From contig NZ_FRCQ01000002.1 of assembly GCF_900142965.1 (NCBI RefSeq), positions 186,001-250,000 of the forward strand: 64,000 nt of DNA, written 5' to 3'. Positions 46,509 through 55,288 of the stretch are shown piece by piece. The notes under the pieces were generated by a model. It was not told the DNA's origin and ran no database searches. It was given only the letters and a program-made list of their open reading frames with translations. The first letter of the stretch is position 1. Each line of letters begins with the position of its first letter. Made by a program: the position numbers and the translations under genes. Source of the DNA: Rhizobacter sp. OV335. GTDB taxonomy: Bacteria; Pseudomonadota; Gammaproteobacteria; Burkholderiales; Burkholderiaceae_C.

Positions 46509-47549
46509 ATGAACCGTCGTCTGTCCTGCCTGGCCGCTGCCGCGGTCGCCGCCACGCTGTCCGCAGCCGCCTCCGCGCAATCTGCCTCACCTTCAGCCTC
46601 ATCGATCACGCTGTACGGGCTGATCGACATGTCCGCCGGCCGCTTCCAGGATGCCGGCGCCGCGCGCACGCTGCGCGCCGAGAGCGGCAAGATGACCACC
46701 AGCTTCCTCGGCTTCAAGGGCACCGAAGACCTCGGCGGCTCGCTGAAGCTGAAGTTCGCGCTCGAGCACTACCTGCGGGCCGACACCGGCTCGGTCGGCC
46801 GCAACAGCGCCGATGCGTTCTGGGCGCGCAACGCCTACGTCGGCTTCCAGGGCGATTTCGGCACCAGCACGCTCGGCCGCAACACGACGCCGCTGTTCGT
46901 CTCGACGCTGTCGTTCAACGCCATCGGCGATTCGTTCGGCTTCTCGCCGAGCATCCGCCAGGTGTTCGCGCCGAGCACCGGCCTCGCGTTCCAGGGCGAC
47001 TCGGGCTGGAACAACTCGCTGCTCTACAACACCTCGAACGCCGAGGGCTACAACGTCAGCCTGATCGGCAACCTGGGCGAAGGCGCGCCCGGCGCGACCG
47101 GCCGCAACCTCGGCGGCAACTGGGTGCTGCTGACTGACACCTGGGGCGCGACGATTGCGTATCAGCAGGTAAAGAATGGGCTGGTCGCGGTGCCGGCCGG
47201 CTTCAACCGCCAGGACACGCTGCAATTCGGCGGCACTTACGACTTCACCGTCGTGAAGCTGTATGCGCAAGCCACGCGCGTGAAGACGAAGGCCACGGTC
47301 GACACCAAGTCGACGATCTACGGGCTCGGGCTTGCGGTGCCGGTGGGCGCGCTCGGCAAGGTGGTCGCGCAGTACGGCCAGGCGAATGCCGATTTCAACC
47401 CGGGCGAGGTCAAGAACCGCACCGTCACGCTCGGCTACGACCACGCGCTGTCGAAGCTGACCGATGCGTATGCGGTGGTGATGAGCGACCGGCTGACGAA
47501 TGTGGACAGCGGCACCAGCGTCGCGGCCGGGCTGCGGGTACGGTTCTGA
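46509..47549 (+). CDS. Gram-negative porin (trimeric general porin type)
   Basis: This 346-residue outer-membrane protein starts at ATG 46509; the signal peptide is cleaved after ASAQ (~residue 23). The mature barrel begins with SSITLYGLIDMSAGRF, the standard opening of betaproteobacterial porins. It has the FLGFKGTEDLGGSLKLKFALEH motif and the constriction-loop NAYVGFQGDFGTSTLGRN segment, and ends in GLRVRF with C-terminal Phe for assembly. It diverges from the oxidoreductase genes and may serve uptake of their substrate. Confidence 0.93.
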   Translation: MNRRLSCLAAAAVAATLSAAASAQSASPSASSITLYGLIDMSAGRFQDAGAARTLRAESGKMTTSFLGFKGTEDLGGSLKLKFALEHYLRADTGSVGRNSADAFWARNAYVGFQGDFGTSTLGRNTTPLFVSTLSFNAIGDSFGFSPSIRQVFAPSTGLAFQGDSGWNNSLLYNTSNAEGYNVSLIGNLGEGAPGATGRNLGGNWVLLTDTWGATIAYQQVKNGLVAVPAGFNRQDTLQFGGTYDFTVVKLYAQATRVKTKATVDTKSTIYGLGLAVPVGALGKVVAQYGQANADFNPGEVKNRTVTLGYDHALSKLTDAYAVVMSDRLTNVDSGTSVAAGLRVRF

Positions 47550-47629
47550 AAAAGCTTGCAATCTCTTGCGGCTTCCTCGATAAACGAACCGCCCACCCTT
47601 GTGGATAAGTTGAACGCTCGGAGGCCGTC

Positions 47630-47884
47630 GTGAATCGAGAAAATGCAGAGTTCCACCGCAATTTGGAAGCCTTCAGAACGCGGCTTCCCAAACTGCTTGA
47701 CGAATCTAGAGGTCAGTACGTCATCATCTCTTCGGGTGAAATAGTTCAAGTCTTCGAGACGTATGAAGCAGCAGTGAACTTTGGCTATCACCGCTTTCCT
47801 TCAGACAGCGCGCAGTACCTTCTTCAAAAGATCGCGCCCATCCCTGAGCGTGCCGACATCCACACGGCATGCCGGGCCGCCTGA
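47630..47884 (+). CDS. Small protein preceding a retropepsin-like protease (DUF5678-like)
   Basis: The product has 84 residues, starting at GTG 47630 six bases after GGAG. It contains RLPKLLDESRGQYVIISSGEIVQVFETYEAAVNFGYHRF, a compact alpha/beta pattern seen in small DUF5678-like proteins. It overlaps the following aspartic-protease gene by 16 bases, so the two are translationally linked. GC is lower than in flanking genes, suggesting acquisition. The function is unknown; it may be the protease's partner or substrate. Confidence 0.65.
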   Translation: MNRENAEFHRNLEAFRTRLPKLLDESRGQYVIISSGEIVQVFETYEAAVNFGYHRFPSDSAQYLLQKIAPIPERADIHTACRAA

Positions 47885-48315
47885 GTTTTCAAGTTGTTCA
47901 AGATCGACCTCTGATTGAAGTGGAGGTCAAACCCAGTCTCGCTTTTCAGCAAGTCTTCGCCAGCAACGCGCCCCATCTCGTTCCCTTCACGAAGCAGCTG
48001 TTCCTCGTGGACACCGGCGCAACGTTCTGCCTCATCGACGAGGGTCTTGTAGCGAACTGGCGATTGCCGAAGAACAATCCGGTCATCGTCGGATCGGGAA
48101 CGCAAATTTCTGCGGCAGGTTGGCGGTATGACCTGTCATTGAAGCTGCGGGACAGCCAGGGTGGCAGTTGGATTCACAACCTGGTCCCGGTTGCCACCGT
48201 CAAATCCGGCCACTTCGGCGCCGAGGTCTTCACGGGAATCATCGGGATGGACATCCTCAAACAGGCTGTCTTCAACCTGGATGGTCCGTCAGGCAGTTGC
48301 TCTCTGACTTGGTAG
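47869..48315 (+). CDS. Retropepsin-like aspartic protease, single-domain
   Basis: This 148-residue soluble protein contains the aspartic-protease active-site motif FLVDTGATFCLID (Asp near residue 48) preceded by beta-rich sequence, and a later FTGIIGMDILKQAVFNLDG, corresponding to the hydrophobic-Gly-MDIL signature after the second half of the fold. A single DTG per chain means it must dimerise like retroviral proteases. There is no signal peptide, so it should act in the cytoplasm. It overlaps the small gene upstream. Physiological substrates are unknown. Confidence 0.75.
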   Translation: MPGRLSFQVVQDRPLIEVEVKPSLAFQQVFASNAPHLVPFTKQLFLVDTGATFCLIDEGLVANWRLPKNNPVIVGSGTQISAAGWRYDLSLKLRDSQGGSWIHNLVPVATVKSGHFGAEVFTGIIGMDILKQAVFNLDGPSGSCSLTW

Positions 48316-48413
48316 GCGATCTGCGCAGTCGCAGCTGAACGCTGCATTCAAACTCCTTGCTCTGCAGCCAGCCGCCATGGCGTCAAACTCACGTGCTACA
48401 CGGAGATGACCCC

Positions 48414-49130
48414 ATGCCTGCCACCGCCCTCGCCCACCTGCCCGCCGACGGCCCGCCCGAGCTGCTGTTCCTGCTGTTCCACGGCGTCGGTGCCAACGCC
48501 TCGCACATGGCGCCGCTCGCGCAGCGCCTGGTCGCCGAATACCCGAAGGCCGCCGTGGTCTGCCTCGACGCACCGGATCCGTTCGACGCCGTGCCCGGCG
48601 GCGGCAGCGGCTGGCAGTGGTTCTCCATCCAGGGCATCACCGAAGACAACCGCCCGCAGCGCGTCGCCGAAGCGCTGCCGCGCTTCATCGCGACCGTGCG
48701 CGGCGTGCAGCAGCAGCTGAACATGTCGTGGCCGTGCACCGCGCTGGCCGGCTTCTCGCAAGGCGCGATCATGGCGCTCGAGGCGGTGCAGGCCGAGCCG
48801 GCGCTGGCCGGCCGCGTGCTGGCCTTCAGTGGCCGCCATGCGACCGCGCCCGAGCACGCGCCCGAAGACACCACCGTGCACCTGTTCCACGGCATGGCCG
48901 ACCGCGTGCTGCCCTGCGGCCCGGCGATCGATTCGGCCGAGCGCCTGGTCGCGCTCGGCGGCGACGTGACCGCCGACGTGCTGCCCGGCATCGGCCATGA
49001 GCTGCACCCGCAGCTGCTCGACAAGGCCGTCGAGCAGCTGCGCACCTTCCTGCCGAAGAAGGTGTGGCGCCAGGCGATGAGCGAGGCGCCGATCCTGCCG
49101 CGCAGCGCATCGAGCGACGAACTGGGCTGA
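48414..49130 (+). CDS. Alpha/beta-hydrolase esterase, phospholipase/carboxylesterase family (YpfH-like)
   Basis: This 238-residue enzyme starts at ATG 48414. It has LLFHGVGANASHM (oxyanion region), the nucleophile elbow GFSQG (Ser ~122), a catalytic Asp in HGMADRVLPC and His in IGHELHPQLL. The WQWFSIQGITEDNR insert is typical of YpfH. It is a cytosolic serine hydrolase acting on short acyl esters. It stands as a single gene between the protease cassette and the Tsx-like gene. Confidence 0.9.
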   Translation: MPATALAHLPADGPPELLFLLFHGVGANASHMAPLAQRLVAEYPKAAVVCLDAPDPFDAVPGGGSGWQWFSIQGITEDNRPQRVAEALPRFIATVRGVQQQLNMSWPCTALAGFSQGAIMALEAVQAEPALAGRVLAFSGRHATAPEHAPEDTTVHLFHGMADRVLPCGPAIDSAERLVALGGDVTADVLPGIGHELHPQLLDKAVEQLRTFLPKKVWRQAMSEAPILPRSASSDELG

Positions 49131-49166
49131 TCCGAGGGAATCCTCACTGGTGGCATGGGGTTTGCT

Positions 49167-49182
49167 GACTTGCATACAAGTC
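49167..49182. promoter_or_regulatory. GACTTG-CATA-CAAGTC palindrome upstream of the Tsx-like gene
   Basis: A perfect inverted repeat, GACTTGCATACAAGTC, lies 98 bases before the start at 49281. Its core CTTGCATACAAG resembles the CTTGTATACAAG-type sites of FadR-subgroup GntR regulators; I recall such sites near purine and nucleoside catabolism genes. This fits a nucleoside channel, but the regulator is not in the window. Confidence 0.5.
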
Positions 49183-49280
49183 GGTACCCATCGGGGTCGC
49201 ATGCGCCAAGCCGGGGCATGGGGTCGAGGCGGTGTGCCGGCGCGTTCCGCCGCATCACCAACCCCATCCAAGGATTCCCC

Positions 49281-50111
49281 ATGCGTACCCGAACCCTGTC
49301 GAAGGTCGCGGCCTGTGCCGCGCTGGCCGCCTGCGCTGCCGCCGCCCATGCCGCCGAATGGAGCGATGCCTTCATCGGCTTCACCTATGGCACCAAGTTC
49401 AAGGAACCCGGCAGCGACGCGGACGTGAAGAAGAAGGTCGCGACGCTGCAGTACGTCGGCGGCTACAAGTACGGCGTCAACTTCTTCGCGGTCGACATGC
49501 TGGCCTCGGACGAGAACAACACCGCCAACAACAGCGACCGCGGTGCGCACGAGGTGTACGTCACCTACAGCAACACGGTGAGCTTCGGCAAGGTCAGTGG
49601 CAAGCCGATGAAGTTCGGCCCGATCCGCGACGTCGGCTTCCAGTTCGGCTTCGACTTCAACTCGAAGAACGATGCCTTCGGTGCCGGGCTCACGAAGTAC
49701 ATCGCCGGGCCGAAGGTGGAGTTCGACGTGCCGGGGCTGCTGACGCTCGGGCTGCTGTACTACAAGGAGAACAACAACAACTCGATCGCCGGCACGCATG
49801 TGAACTTCGACGCGGCGCCGCGCCTCGCGACGGTGTGGAGCTTCGACTTCAACGCCGGGCTGCCGGCGGTGTTCAAGGGCTGGGGCACCTGGACCGGCGA
49901 GAAGGGCAAGGACGGCTTCGGCGGCGACACCGCGGCCGAGACCTGGACCGAGATGGGCCTGCTGTGGGACGTGGGCTCGGCGGCCGGCACGCCGAAGACC
50001 GTCTATGCGGGCTTCGGCTACCAGTACATCAAGAACAAGTTCGGCAACCCGTCATCGCTGGCGGGGACCAAGGTGTCGGCGCCTTCGCTGAAGGCCGAGT
50101 ACCACTTCTGA
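49281..50111 (+). CDS. Tsx-like nucleoside-specific outer-membrane channel
   Basis: This 276-residue protein starts at ATG 49281 after AAGGATTCCCC; a signal peptide ends at AHAA (~residue 24). The mature sequence starts AEWSDAFIGFTYGTKFKEPG and continues with amphipathic beta strands (VGFQFGFDFNSKND, KVEFDVPGLLTLGLLYYKE, TVYAGFGYQYIKNKFGN), ending with YHF as outer-membrane proteins do. This matches the nucleoside-channel/outer-envelope protein family. It should let nucleosides cross the outer membrane. A palindromic operator candidate sits upstream. Confidence 0.82.
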   Translation: MRTRTLSKVAACAALAACAAAAHAAEWSDAFIGFTYGTKFKEPGSDADVKKKVATLQYVGGYKYGVNFFAVDMLASDENNTANNSDRGAHEVYVTYSNTVSFGKVSGKPMKFGPIRDVGFQFGFDFNSKNDAFGAGLTKYIAGPKVEFDVPGLLTLGLLYYKENNNNSIAGTHVNFDAAPRLATVWSFDFNAGLPAVFKGWGTWTGEKGKDGFGGDTAAETWTEMGLLWDVGSAAGTPKTVYAGFGYQYIKNKFGNPSSLAGTKVSAPSLKAEYHF

Positions 50112-50154
50112 GCGAAACAGGTCCGTGAAGGGACCGGACGGCAGCAAAGAAGCA

Positions 50155-50275
50155 CCGTTCGCCCTGAGCTTGTCGAAGGGTTGGGACTGAGCTTGTCGAA
50201 GGCCCTGCGCGCGGCGGGCTCAACCCTTCGACGGACGGGCCCTTGACAAGCTCGGTCCCTGCTCAGGGCGAACGG
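50155..50275. repeat. Interspersed palindromic element, copy 1
   Basis: CCGTTCGCCCTGAGC at 50155-50169 is the perfect inverted complement of GCTCAGGGCGAACGG at 50261-50275; TTGTCGAAGG units and their inverts lie between. A related element occurs at 55755-55880, also just after a stop codon. Both copies share flanking GAAGGGACC and GCAAAGAA words. It looks like a REP/BIME-type intergenic repeat. Confidence 0.75.
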
Positions 50276-50362
50276 GTTTGTGCTGTTCCTCAGGAACGAA
50301 ACCGGGACCCGGCGGGGCGCGCATCTCGCGCGCTCCGTGCCCGGTGAACAGCGTCCGGTCGG

Positions 50363-50598
50363 CTACCGCGCGGCTTCGATCAACTCGATGTCCTTGCGAA
50401 GCAGCTCATTGACGATCTGGCCGACATCGATGCCGCGCACTTTGGCGCGGGCTGAAAAGTAGGCCTGCACCTCGGCGTCCAGATACACCGGCAAGCTCAC
50501 CGTTGCATCCGGCTTGAGGAACTTGTCGCGGGAGCCTTCGAGAAGTCGATCTCGGAGGGCATGTCATCGTCCTGCTGATCGGCTTGGGTTTCCATCAT
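50363..50598 (-). pseudogene. Frameshifted CopG/ribbon-helix-helix-like antitoxin
   Basis: From ATG 50598 (or 50595), after GAGGTGAAG, the frame reads METQADQQDDDMPSEIDFSKA and then meets a stop. One frame over it continues RDKFLKPDATVSLPVYLDAEVQ and ends in VNELLRKDIELIEAAR, TAG at 50365-50363. Together these match the small antitoxins that begin MPSEIDFS and end KKDIELIE. A single missing base near 50530-50537 (minus strand GGCTCC context) explains the break; adding one base gives a 79-codon frame. No toxin gene is adjacent. It lies 7 bases after the M14 peptidase gene. Confidence 0.65.
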
Positions 50599-50605
50599 CT
50601 TCACC

Positions 50606-52327
50606 TCAGTCCAGCACCACCTCGGTCTTCACCGCCCCCGCGCGGTCCGCGCGGGCGCTCAGGGCCAGCCGCGTGCCCTTCGGCGCGCGCACCACCCATT
50701 CGGCGACCGCGCGATCGGCCGTCACCTCGCGCGTCGGCAAGAAGGCCTGCAGCGTGCTCTTCGGCCCGTGGCCTTCGAGCTGCGGGCCTTCGATGCGCTC
50801 CTTGCCGCTGACCAGCGACACCGTCGCATCGCCCGGCGGCAGGTGGATCTCGAACATCGTGCCGCGCACCGTCTTGCGCGCCAGCGCCCGCTTGCTCACA
50901 TACGCGGGCAGGTACCCGCTGTTGCACACCGCCAGGCGCACGCGCCAGGTGTCGGGGCCGAGCGCGCGCACCTCGGTGCGCAGCAGCTCGAGCCGCGGCA
51001 GGCTCAGCGCGATCTGGTTCATCCACGCCGGGAAGCGCGCGGCCTCGCGTTCACGCAGCTGGGGCGGCGGGTTGCGCCAGAAATTCATCTTGTCCCAGCC
51101 GCCGATCTCCACCGGCCCGAGCTGCGGGTGGTGGAAGGGCTTCCACTCGACGTGGGCCTGGCCGCCGCACTGCTCATCGCTCCACTTCAGCAGCTTCAGG
51201 TCGTCTTCCACCGGGTGGTCACGGAACCAGTCGATCCACTTGTAGCCCTCGATGCCGGCCTCCTTGTTCGGCGACCACAGCTCGACCACCCAGAACAGCG
51301 CGCCCAGGTGCTCGTACACCCAGTCCTGCGTGCCGGTGATGACCTCCTTCGGGTGGTACTTGAAGTCGTGCCAGATGCTGATCGCCGGGTAGCCGGTGAG
51401 CTTCTCGCCCATCGCGCTGAAGCGCTTGTACGACCACAGGTCCTCCGGGATCATGTCGTCGTCGCTCTGCGTGCCCATCGGCCGCAGGATCACGCCGCTG
51501 TGCGTGTGGTAGCTGATGGCCGCACCGATGTTCGGATGCTTCAGGATGAACTCGACCATCGCCCGCACCTCGGGCTCGCTGGCCGGGTACGGGCCGGCAC
51601 CGACCTGCTCGAACTCCTGCCGCCAGGCGGAAGGGAAGTTGCGGTTCAGGTCCAGGCCTTCCTGGTCGCGGTTCACGTTGACGGTCAGCCCGTCGTAGTT
51701 CTTCAGCAGGCCCTCGGGCATCAGCCGGTAGTACTCGCCGCCGAACTCGCCGGGCTCGCGCGGCACCATCAGCCGCGCGTCCTGCGGGCACTTCTTGTAG
51801 GTGCCGTGCGGATCGGGGATGCGCATCGTCAGCATGCGGCCGTCGCCGTCGACGTCTTCCAGCGTCAGCCCCTCGACCGGCTCCTCGTCGTACGGGTAGC
51901 TGCGCGTTGACGAGCGAATGTGGCGCGGCCGGTCGGCCAGCGCGAGCTCGGCGCCGTCGGGGTTGATGCGCGGGCACAGGTAGATCACGCGGGTGTCCAG
52001 CAGCTGCGTGACCTGGCGGCCGGTCTCGCCGTCGTGGCCGTACTGCGTCACCAGGTGGTGCAGGTAGTACAGGCAGGTGGTGCTGGCGGTCAGCTCGGCG
52101 GCGTGGATGTTGCCGTCGGCCCAGAACGCGGGCTTGTCGGTGTCGGGACCGGTCGCGGTGTTGGTCACGGTCGCGAGCCAGATGTCGCGGCCCTCGTGGC
52201 TCTTGCCGATCGACTGCACCTGCACCAGGCCGGGGTGGGCCGCGGCGTAGTCGAACAGCAGCTGGGTCAGGGCGTCGTACTTGTAGAAGATGTCGAAGCG
52301 AGGCGTGGGCGTGGCGGGCAACGTCAT
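50606..52327 (-). CDS. M14-family zinc carboxypeptidase
   Basis: This 573-residue protein starts at ATG 52327 (MTLPATPTPRFDIFYKYDAL); no signal peptide is evident. The peptidase_M14 domain holds the zinc ligands NIHAAE (His and Glu) and the later His in AISYHTHSGVI, the arginine/asparagine substrate site DLNRNFPSAW, and the catalytic Glu in FWVVELWSP. A C-terminal beta-rich extension (~440-573) follows. It removes C-terminal residues from peptides; specificity is unclear. It diverges from the RlmN-like gene. Confidence 0.88.
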   Translation of the reverse strand: MTLPATPTPRFDIFYKYDALTQLLFDYAAAHPGLVQVQSIGKSHEGRDIWLATVTNTATGPDTDKPAFWADGNIHAAELTASTTCLYYLHHLVTQYGHDGETGRQVTQLLDTRVIYLCPRINPDGAELALADRPRHIRSSTRSYPYDEEPVEGLTLEDVDGDGRMLTMRIPDPHGTYKKCPQDARLMVPREPGEFGGEYYRLMPEGLLKNYDGLTVNVNRDQEGLDLNRNFPSAWRQEFEQVGAGPYPASEPEVRAMVEFILKHPNIGAAISYHTHSGVILRPMGTQSDDDMIPEDLWSYKRFSAMGEKLTGYPAISIWHDFKYHPKEVITGTQDWVYEHLGALFWVVELWSPNKEAGIEGYKWIDWFRDHPVEDDLKLLKWSDEQCGGQAHVEWKPFHHPQLGPVEIGGWDKMNFWRNPPPQLREREAARFPAWMNQIALSLPRLELLRTEVRALGPDTWRVRLAVCNSGYLPAYVSKRALARKTVRGTMFEIHLPPGDATVSLVSGKERIEGPQLEGHGPKSTLQAFLPTREVTADRAVAEWVVRAPKGTRLALSARADRAGAVKTEVVLD

Positions 52328-52411
52328 GGCGTACGTCAAGGCGGTTGGGGGCGAAGGCAGGAGTGTCGCGCAACGCGGGCCGTTAGACTGTGGCGCCGTT
52401 TCATCGACCCC

Positions 52412-53437
52412 ATGCGCATCGCCTCCATCCGCCAGCAGCTTCGTGACCACGGCGCCAAGCCCGTTCACGAGGAACGCGTGCTGCGCCAGTGGTCGCGCGC
52501 GCTGCCGCAGGACGCCGGCAAGCGCCGGCCGGAGGATTTCCTGCCGCTCGCGCTGCGCGAGGCCCTGCCGGCGCTGATGCAGCAGCTCGATGGCCTGGCG
52601 CGTCTGCGCTCCGAACACCCGGCCGACGACGGCTCGGCCCGCCTGCTGGTCGAGCTGCCGGACGGCCAGACGATCGAGAGCGTGCTGCTACCGCGCGACG
52701 GCCTGTGCGTGTCGACCCAGGTCGGCTGCGCGGTGGGCTGCGTGTTCTGCATGACCGGCCGCGACGGGCTGCTGCGCCAGGTCGGCAGCGCCGAGATCGT
52801 TGCGCAGGTCGCGTTGGCCCGGGCGCGCCGGCCGGTCAAGAAGGTCGTGTTCATGGGCATGGGCGAGCCGGCCCACAACCTCGACAACGTGATGGAAGCG
52901 ATCGACCTGCTGGGCACCGCCGGCGGCATCGGCCACAAGAGCCTGGTGTTCTCGACGGTTGGCGACCCACGGGTGTTCGAGCGCTTGCCGCAGGGCCCGG
53001 TGAAGCCGGCGCTGGCGCTGTCTCTGCACACCACGAAGGCCGCGCTGCGCGAGCAGCTGCTGCCGCGCGCACCGCGCATCACGCCCGATGAACTCGTCGA
53101 GCTCGGCGAGCGCTATGCGCGCGCCAGCGGCTACCCGATCCAGTACCAGTGGACGCTGCTCGACGGCATCAACGACGGCGACGACGAGATCGACGGCATC
53201 GTGCGGCTGCTGCGCGGCAAGTACGCGATCATGAACATGATTCCGTACAACACCAACGAGGGGCTGGATTTCCGGCGGCCGAGCGCGGAGCGGGCTGAAA
53301 CCATCGCGCGGACGTTGCACAGCCGCGGCGTGCTGACGACGTTGCGGCAGTCGGCGGGGCAGGACGTGGAGGGCGGTTGCGGGCAGTTGCGCGCCCGCGC
53401 GCTACCCGCGGGCAGCATTCCGATCCACGCCACCTGA
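52412..53437 (+). CDS. RlmN/Cfr-family radical SAM RNA methyltransferase
   Basis: This 341-residue enzyme starts at ATG 52412. The radical-SAM cluster motif is CAVGCVFCMTG (C-x3-C-x2-C), followed by KVVFMGMGEPAHN, TVGDPRVFERL and SLHTTKAALREQLLPRAP. The second methyl-carrying Cys is present in VEGGCGQLRA near the C-terminus. The family methylates C2 of A2503 in 23S rRNA or A37 in tRNA. It is shorter than typical RlmN (~370-390) and stands alone rather than in the hisS/ispG neighbourhood, so it may be a second RlmN-like copy. Confidence 0.85.
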   Translation: MRIASIRQQLRDHGAKPVHEERVLRQWSRALPQDAGKRRPEDFLPLALREALPALMQQLDGLARLRSEHPADDGSARLLVELPDGQTIESVLLPRDGLCVSTQVGCAVGCVFCMTGRDGLLRQVGSAEIVAQVALARARRPVKKVVFMGMGEPAHNLDNVMEAIDLLGTAGGIGHKSLVFSTVGDPRVFERLPQGPVKPALALSLHTTKAALREQLLPRAPRITPDELVELGERYARASGYPIQYQWTLLDGINDGDDEIDGIVRLLRGKYAIMNMIPYNTNEGLDFRRPSAERAETIARTLHSRGVLTTLRQSAGQDVEGGCGQLRARALPAGSIPIHAT

Positions 53438-53442
53438 TCCTG

Positions 53443-55188
53443 CTATCCGAGCCGCACCTCATCGTGCGCGCAGCCGGCCGGGATCATCGGCCAGCAGTTC
53501 TCATCGGGCGCCACGACCACGTCGAGGAAGAACGGGCCCGGGCTCGCGAGGCACTCGGCGAGCGCATCGTCGAGCTCGCTGCGCTGATCGACGCGGCGCG
53601 CACCCCAGCCGAAGGCCTTCGCCAGCGCGACGAAATCCGGCTGCACATCGAGCGCGCTCTGGCTGTAGCGCCCGCCGTGCACCAGCTCTTGCCACTGCCG
53701 CACCATGCCCATGTGGCCGTTGTTCAGCAGCACCACCTTGACCGGTGCCCCCGCCTGCACGGCCGTCGCCATCTCCTGGATGTTCATCAGGATCGACGCA
53801 TCGCCGCTGATGCACACCACCAGCCGGTCCGGGTGCGCGACCTGCGCGCCGATCGCCGCCGGCAACCCGTAGCCCATCGTGCCGGCGCCGCCCGAGGTCA
53901 GCCAGCGCCGCGGCGCGTCGAAGCGCAGGTGCTGCGCGGCCCACATCTGGTGCTGGCCGACGTCGGTCGAGACGATCGCGTCGCGGCCGGCCAGCGCTGA
54001 CTGCAGTTGCACCAGCAACGCCTGCGGCGCGATCTGGCGCGACGTGTCGTCGAAGGCCAGCGAGCGCTTCGCACGCCAGGTGCCGATGCGTGCCCACCAC
54101 GCATCGAGCCTCCGCGGGTCGAGCGGCTGCGGGCCGAGCATCTCGAGCAGCGCCTCCAGCAGCCAGCCGCAATCGCCGACCAGCGGCACCTGGGCCTTCA
54201 CGACCTTGTTGATCGAGGTCGGGTCGATGTCGATGTGGATGAAGCGGGCCCCGGGGCAGAAGCCGTCGAGCCGCCCGGTGACCCGATCATCGAAGCGCGC
54301 GCCGACGCACACCACCAGGTCGGCCTCGTGCATCGCGAGGTTGGCCTCGAGCGTGCCGTGCATGCCCAGCATGCCGAGGAACTGCGGGCTGCTCGCCGGG
54401 AAGGCGCCGAGGCCCATCAGCGTCAGCGTGCACGGCGCGTGGCAGCGGCGCACCAGCTCGACGAACGCGGCGCAGGCGGTGGGGCCGGCGTTGATCAATC
54501 CGCCACCGCCGTAAAACACCGGCCGGCGCGCTTCGCGCAGCGCATCGACGGCACGGCGCAACGACGCGTTCGGCCGCGCTGGCCGCGGCAGCGTGAAGGT
54601 GGCGGCCGTGGCACCCTCGGGCACCACCTGCGGCGCAAGCTGCACATCCTTCGGCAGATCGAGCAGCACCGGCCCGGGTCGGCCACCTGCAGCCACCGCC
54701 AATGCCCTGCGCAGCAGCGGCACCAGTTGCGCCGCACTGCGCACCTGCGCGTTCCACTTCGTCACCGGCCGCGAGATGCCGAGCGCATCGCACTCCTGGA
54801 ACGCATCGGTGCCGATCGACGTGGTCGCGACCTGGCCGCTGATGCACAGCACCGGCACCGAATCGCACAACGCATCGAGCAGGCCGGTGGTGGTGTTGCT
54901 CATGCCCGGACCCGAGGTCACGAACACCACGCCGATGCGGCCGGTGCTGCGCGCGTAGCCCTGCGCCGCATGCACCGCCGCCTGCTCGTGCCGCACGAGG
55001 ATGTGGCGCAGCCGCGGCTCGCGGTGCAGCGCGTCGTACAGCGGCAGCACCGCGCCGCCGGGGTAGCCGAACACGGTGTCGATGCCATGCGCGAGCAAGG
55101 TCGCGACCAGCAGGTCGGCGGTGTCCGGCGTGCGGGTGGCAGGGGCCGGGGCAGGCTGCAGGCATTCGAGGGCGAGGGGCGCATTCAT
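53443..55188 (-). CDS. ilvB: Acetolactate synthase large subunit (thiamine-diphosphate enzyme)
   Basis: This 581-residue enzyme condenses pyruvate in branched-chain amino-acid synthesis. It has the catalytic Glu region [15 protein letters not shown], the [14 protein letters not shown] start, FAD-binding [15 protein letters not shown], and the ThDP motif [16 protein letters not shown] with [13 protein letters not shown]. No small regulatory subunit gene is adjacent. It diverges from an Lrp-type regulator, which probably controls it. It ends with the GST-like convergent arrangement toward the RlmN-like gene, 5 bases apart. Confidence 0.92.
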   Translation of the reverse strand: MNAPLALECLQPAPAPATRTPDTADLLVATLLAHGIDTVFGYPGGAVLPLYDALHREPRLRHILVRHEQAAVHAAQGYARSTGRIGVVFVTSGPGMSNTTTGLLDALCDSVPVLCISGQVATTSIGTDAFQECDALGISRPVTKWNAQVRSAAQLVPLLRRALAVAAGGRPGPVLLDLPKDVQLAPQVVPEGATAATFTLPRPARPNASLRRAVDALREARRPVFYGGGGLINAGPTACAAFVELVRRCHAPCTLTLMGLGAFPASSPQFLGMLGMHGTLEANLAMHEADLVVCVGARFDDRVTGRLDGFCPGARFIHIDIDPTSINKVVKAQVPLVGDCGWLLEALLEMLGPQPLDPRRLDAWWARIGTWRAKRSLAFDDTSRQIAPQALLVQLQSALAGRDAIVSTDVGQHQMWAAQHLRFDAPRRWLTSGGAGTMGYGLPAAIGAQVAHPDRLVVCISGDASILMNIQEMATAVQAGAPVKVVLLNNGHMGMVRQWQELVHGGRYSQSALDVQPDFVALAKAFGWGARRVDQRSELDDALAECLASPGPFFLDVVVAPDENCWPMIPAGCAHDEVRLG

Positions 55189-55194
55189 GCCGGG

Positions 55195-55234
55195 AAGTTT
55201 CTCGCGCGCTGCGCAGCAAAGGCTGCTGAAACTT
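55195..55234. promoter_or_regulatory. Nested inverted repeat between ilvB and lrp-type gene
   Basis: AAGTTTC (55195-55201) pairs with GAAACTT (55228-55234), and GCAGC (55213-55217) with GCTGC (55222-55226) inside. It begins 6 bases before the ilvB start codon. This is a plausible Lrp-family operator controlling both divergent genes. Confidence 0.45.
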
Positions 55235-55288
55235 GGGCGGGTTACGATGCCAGCGGCAAATCCTCCTGCATCTTCAACAGGTCACAGC

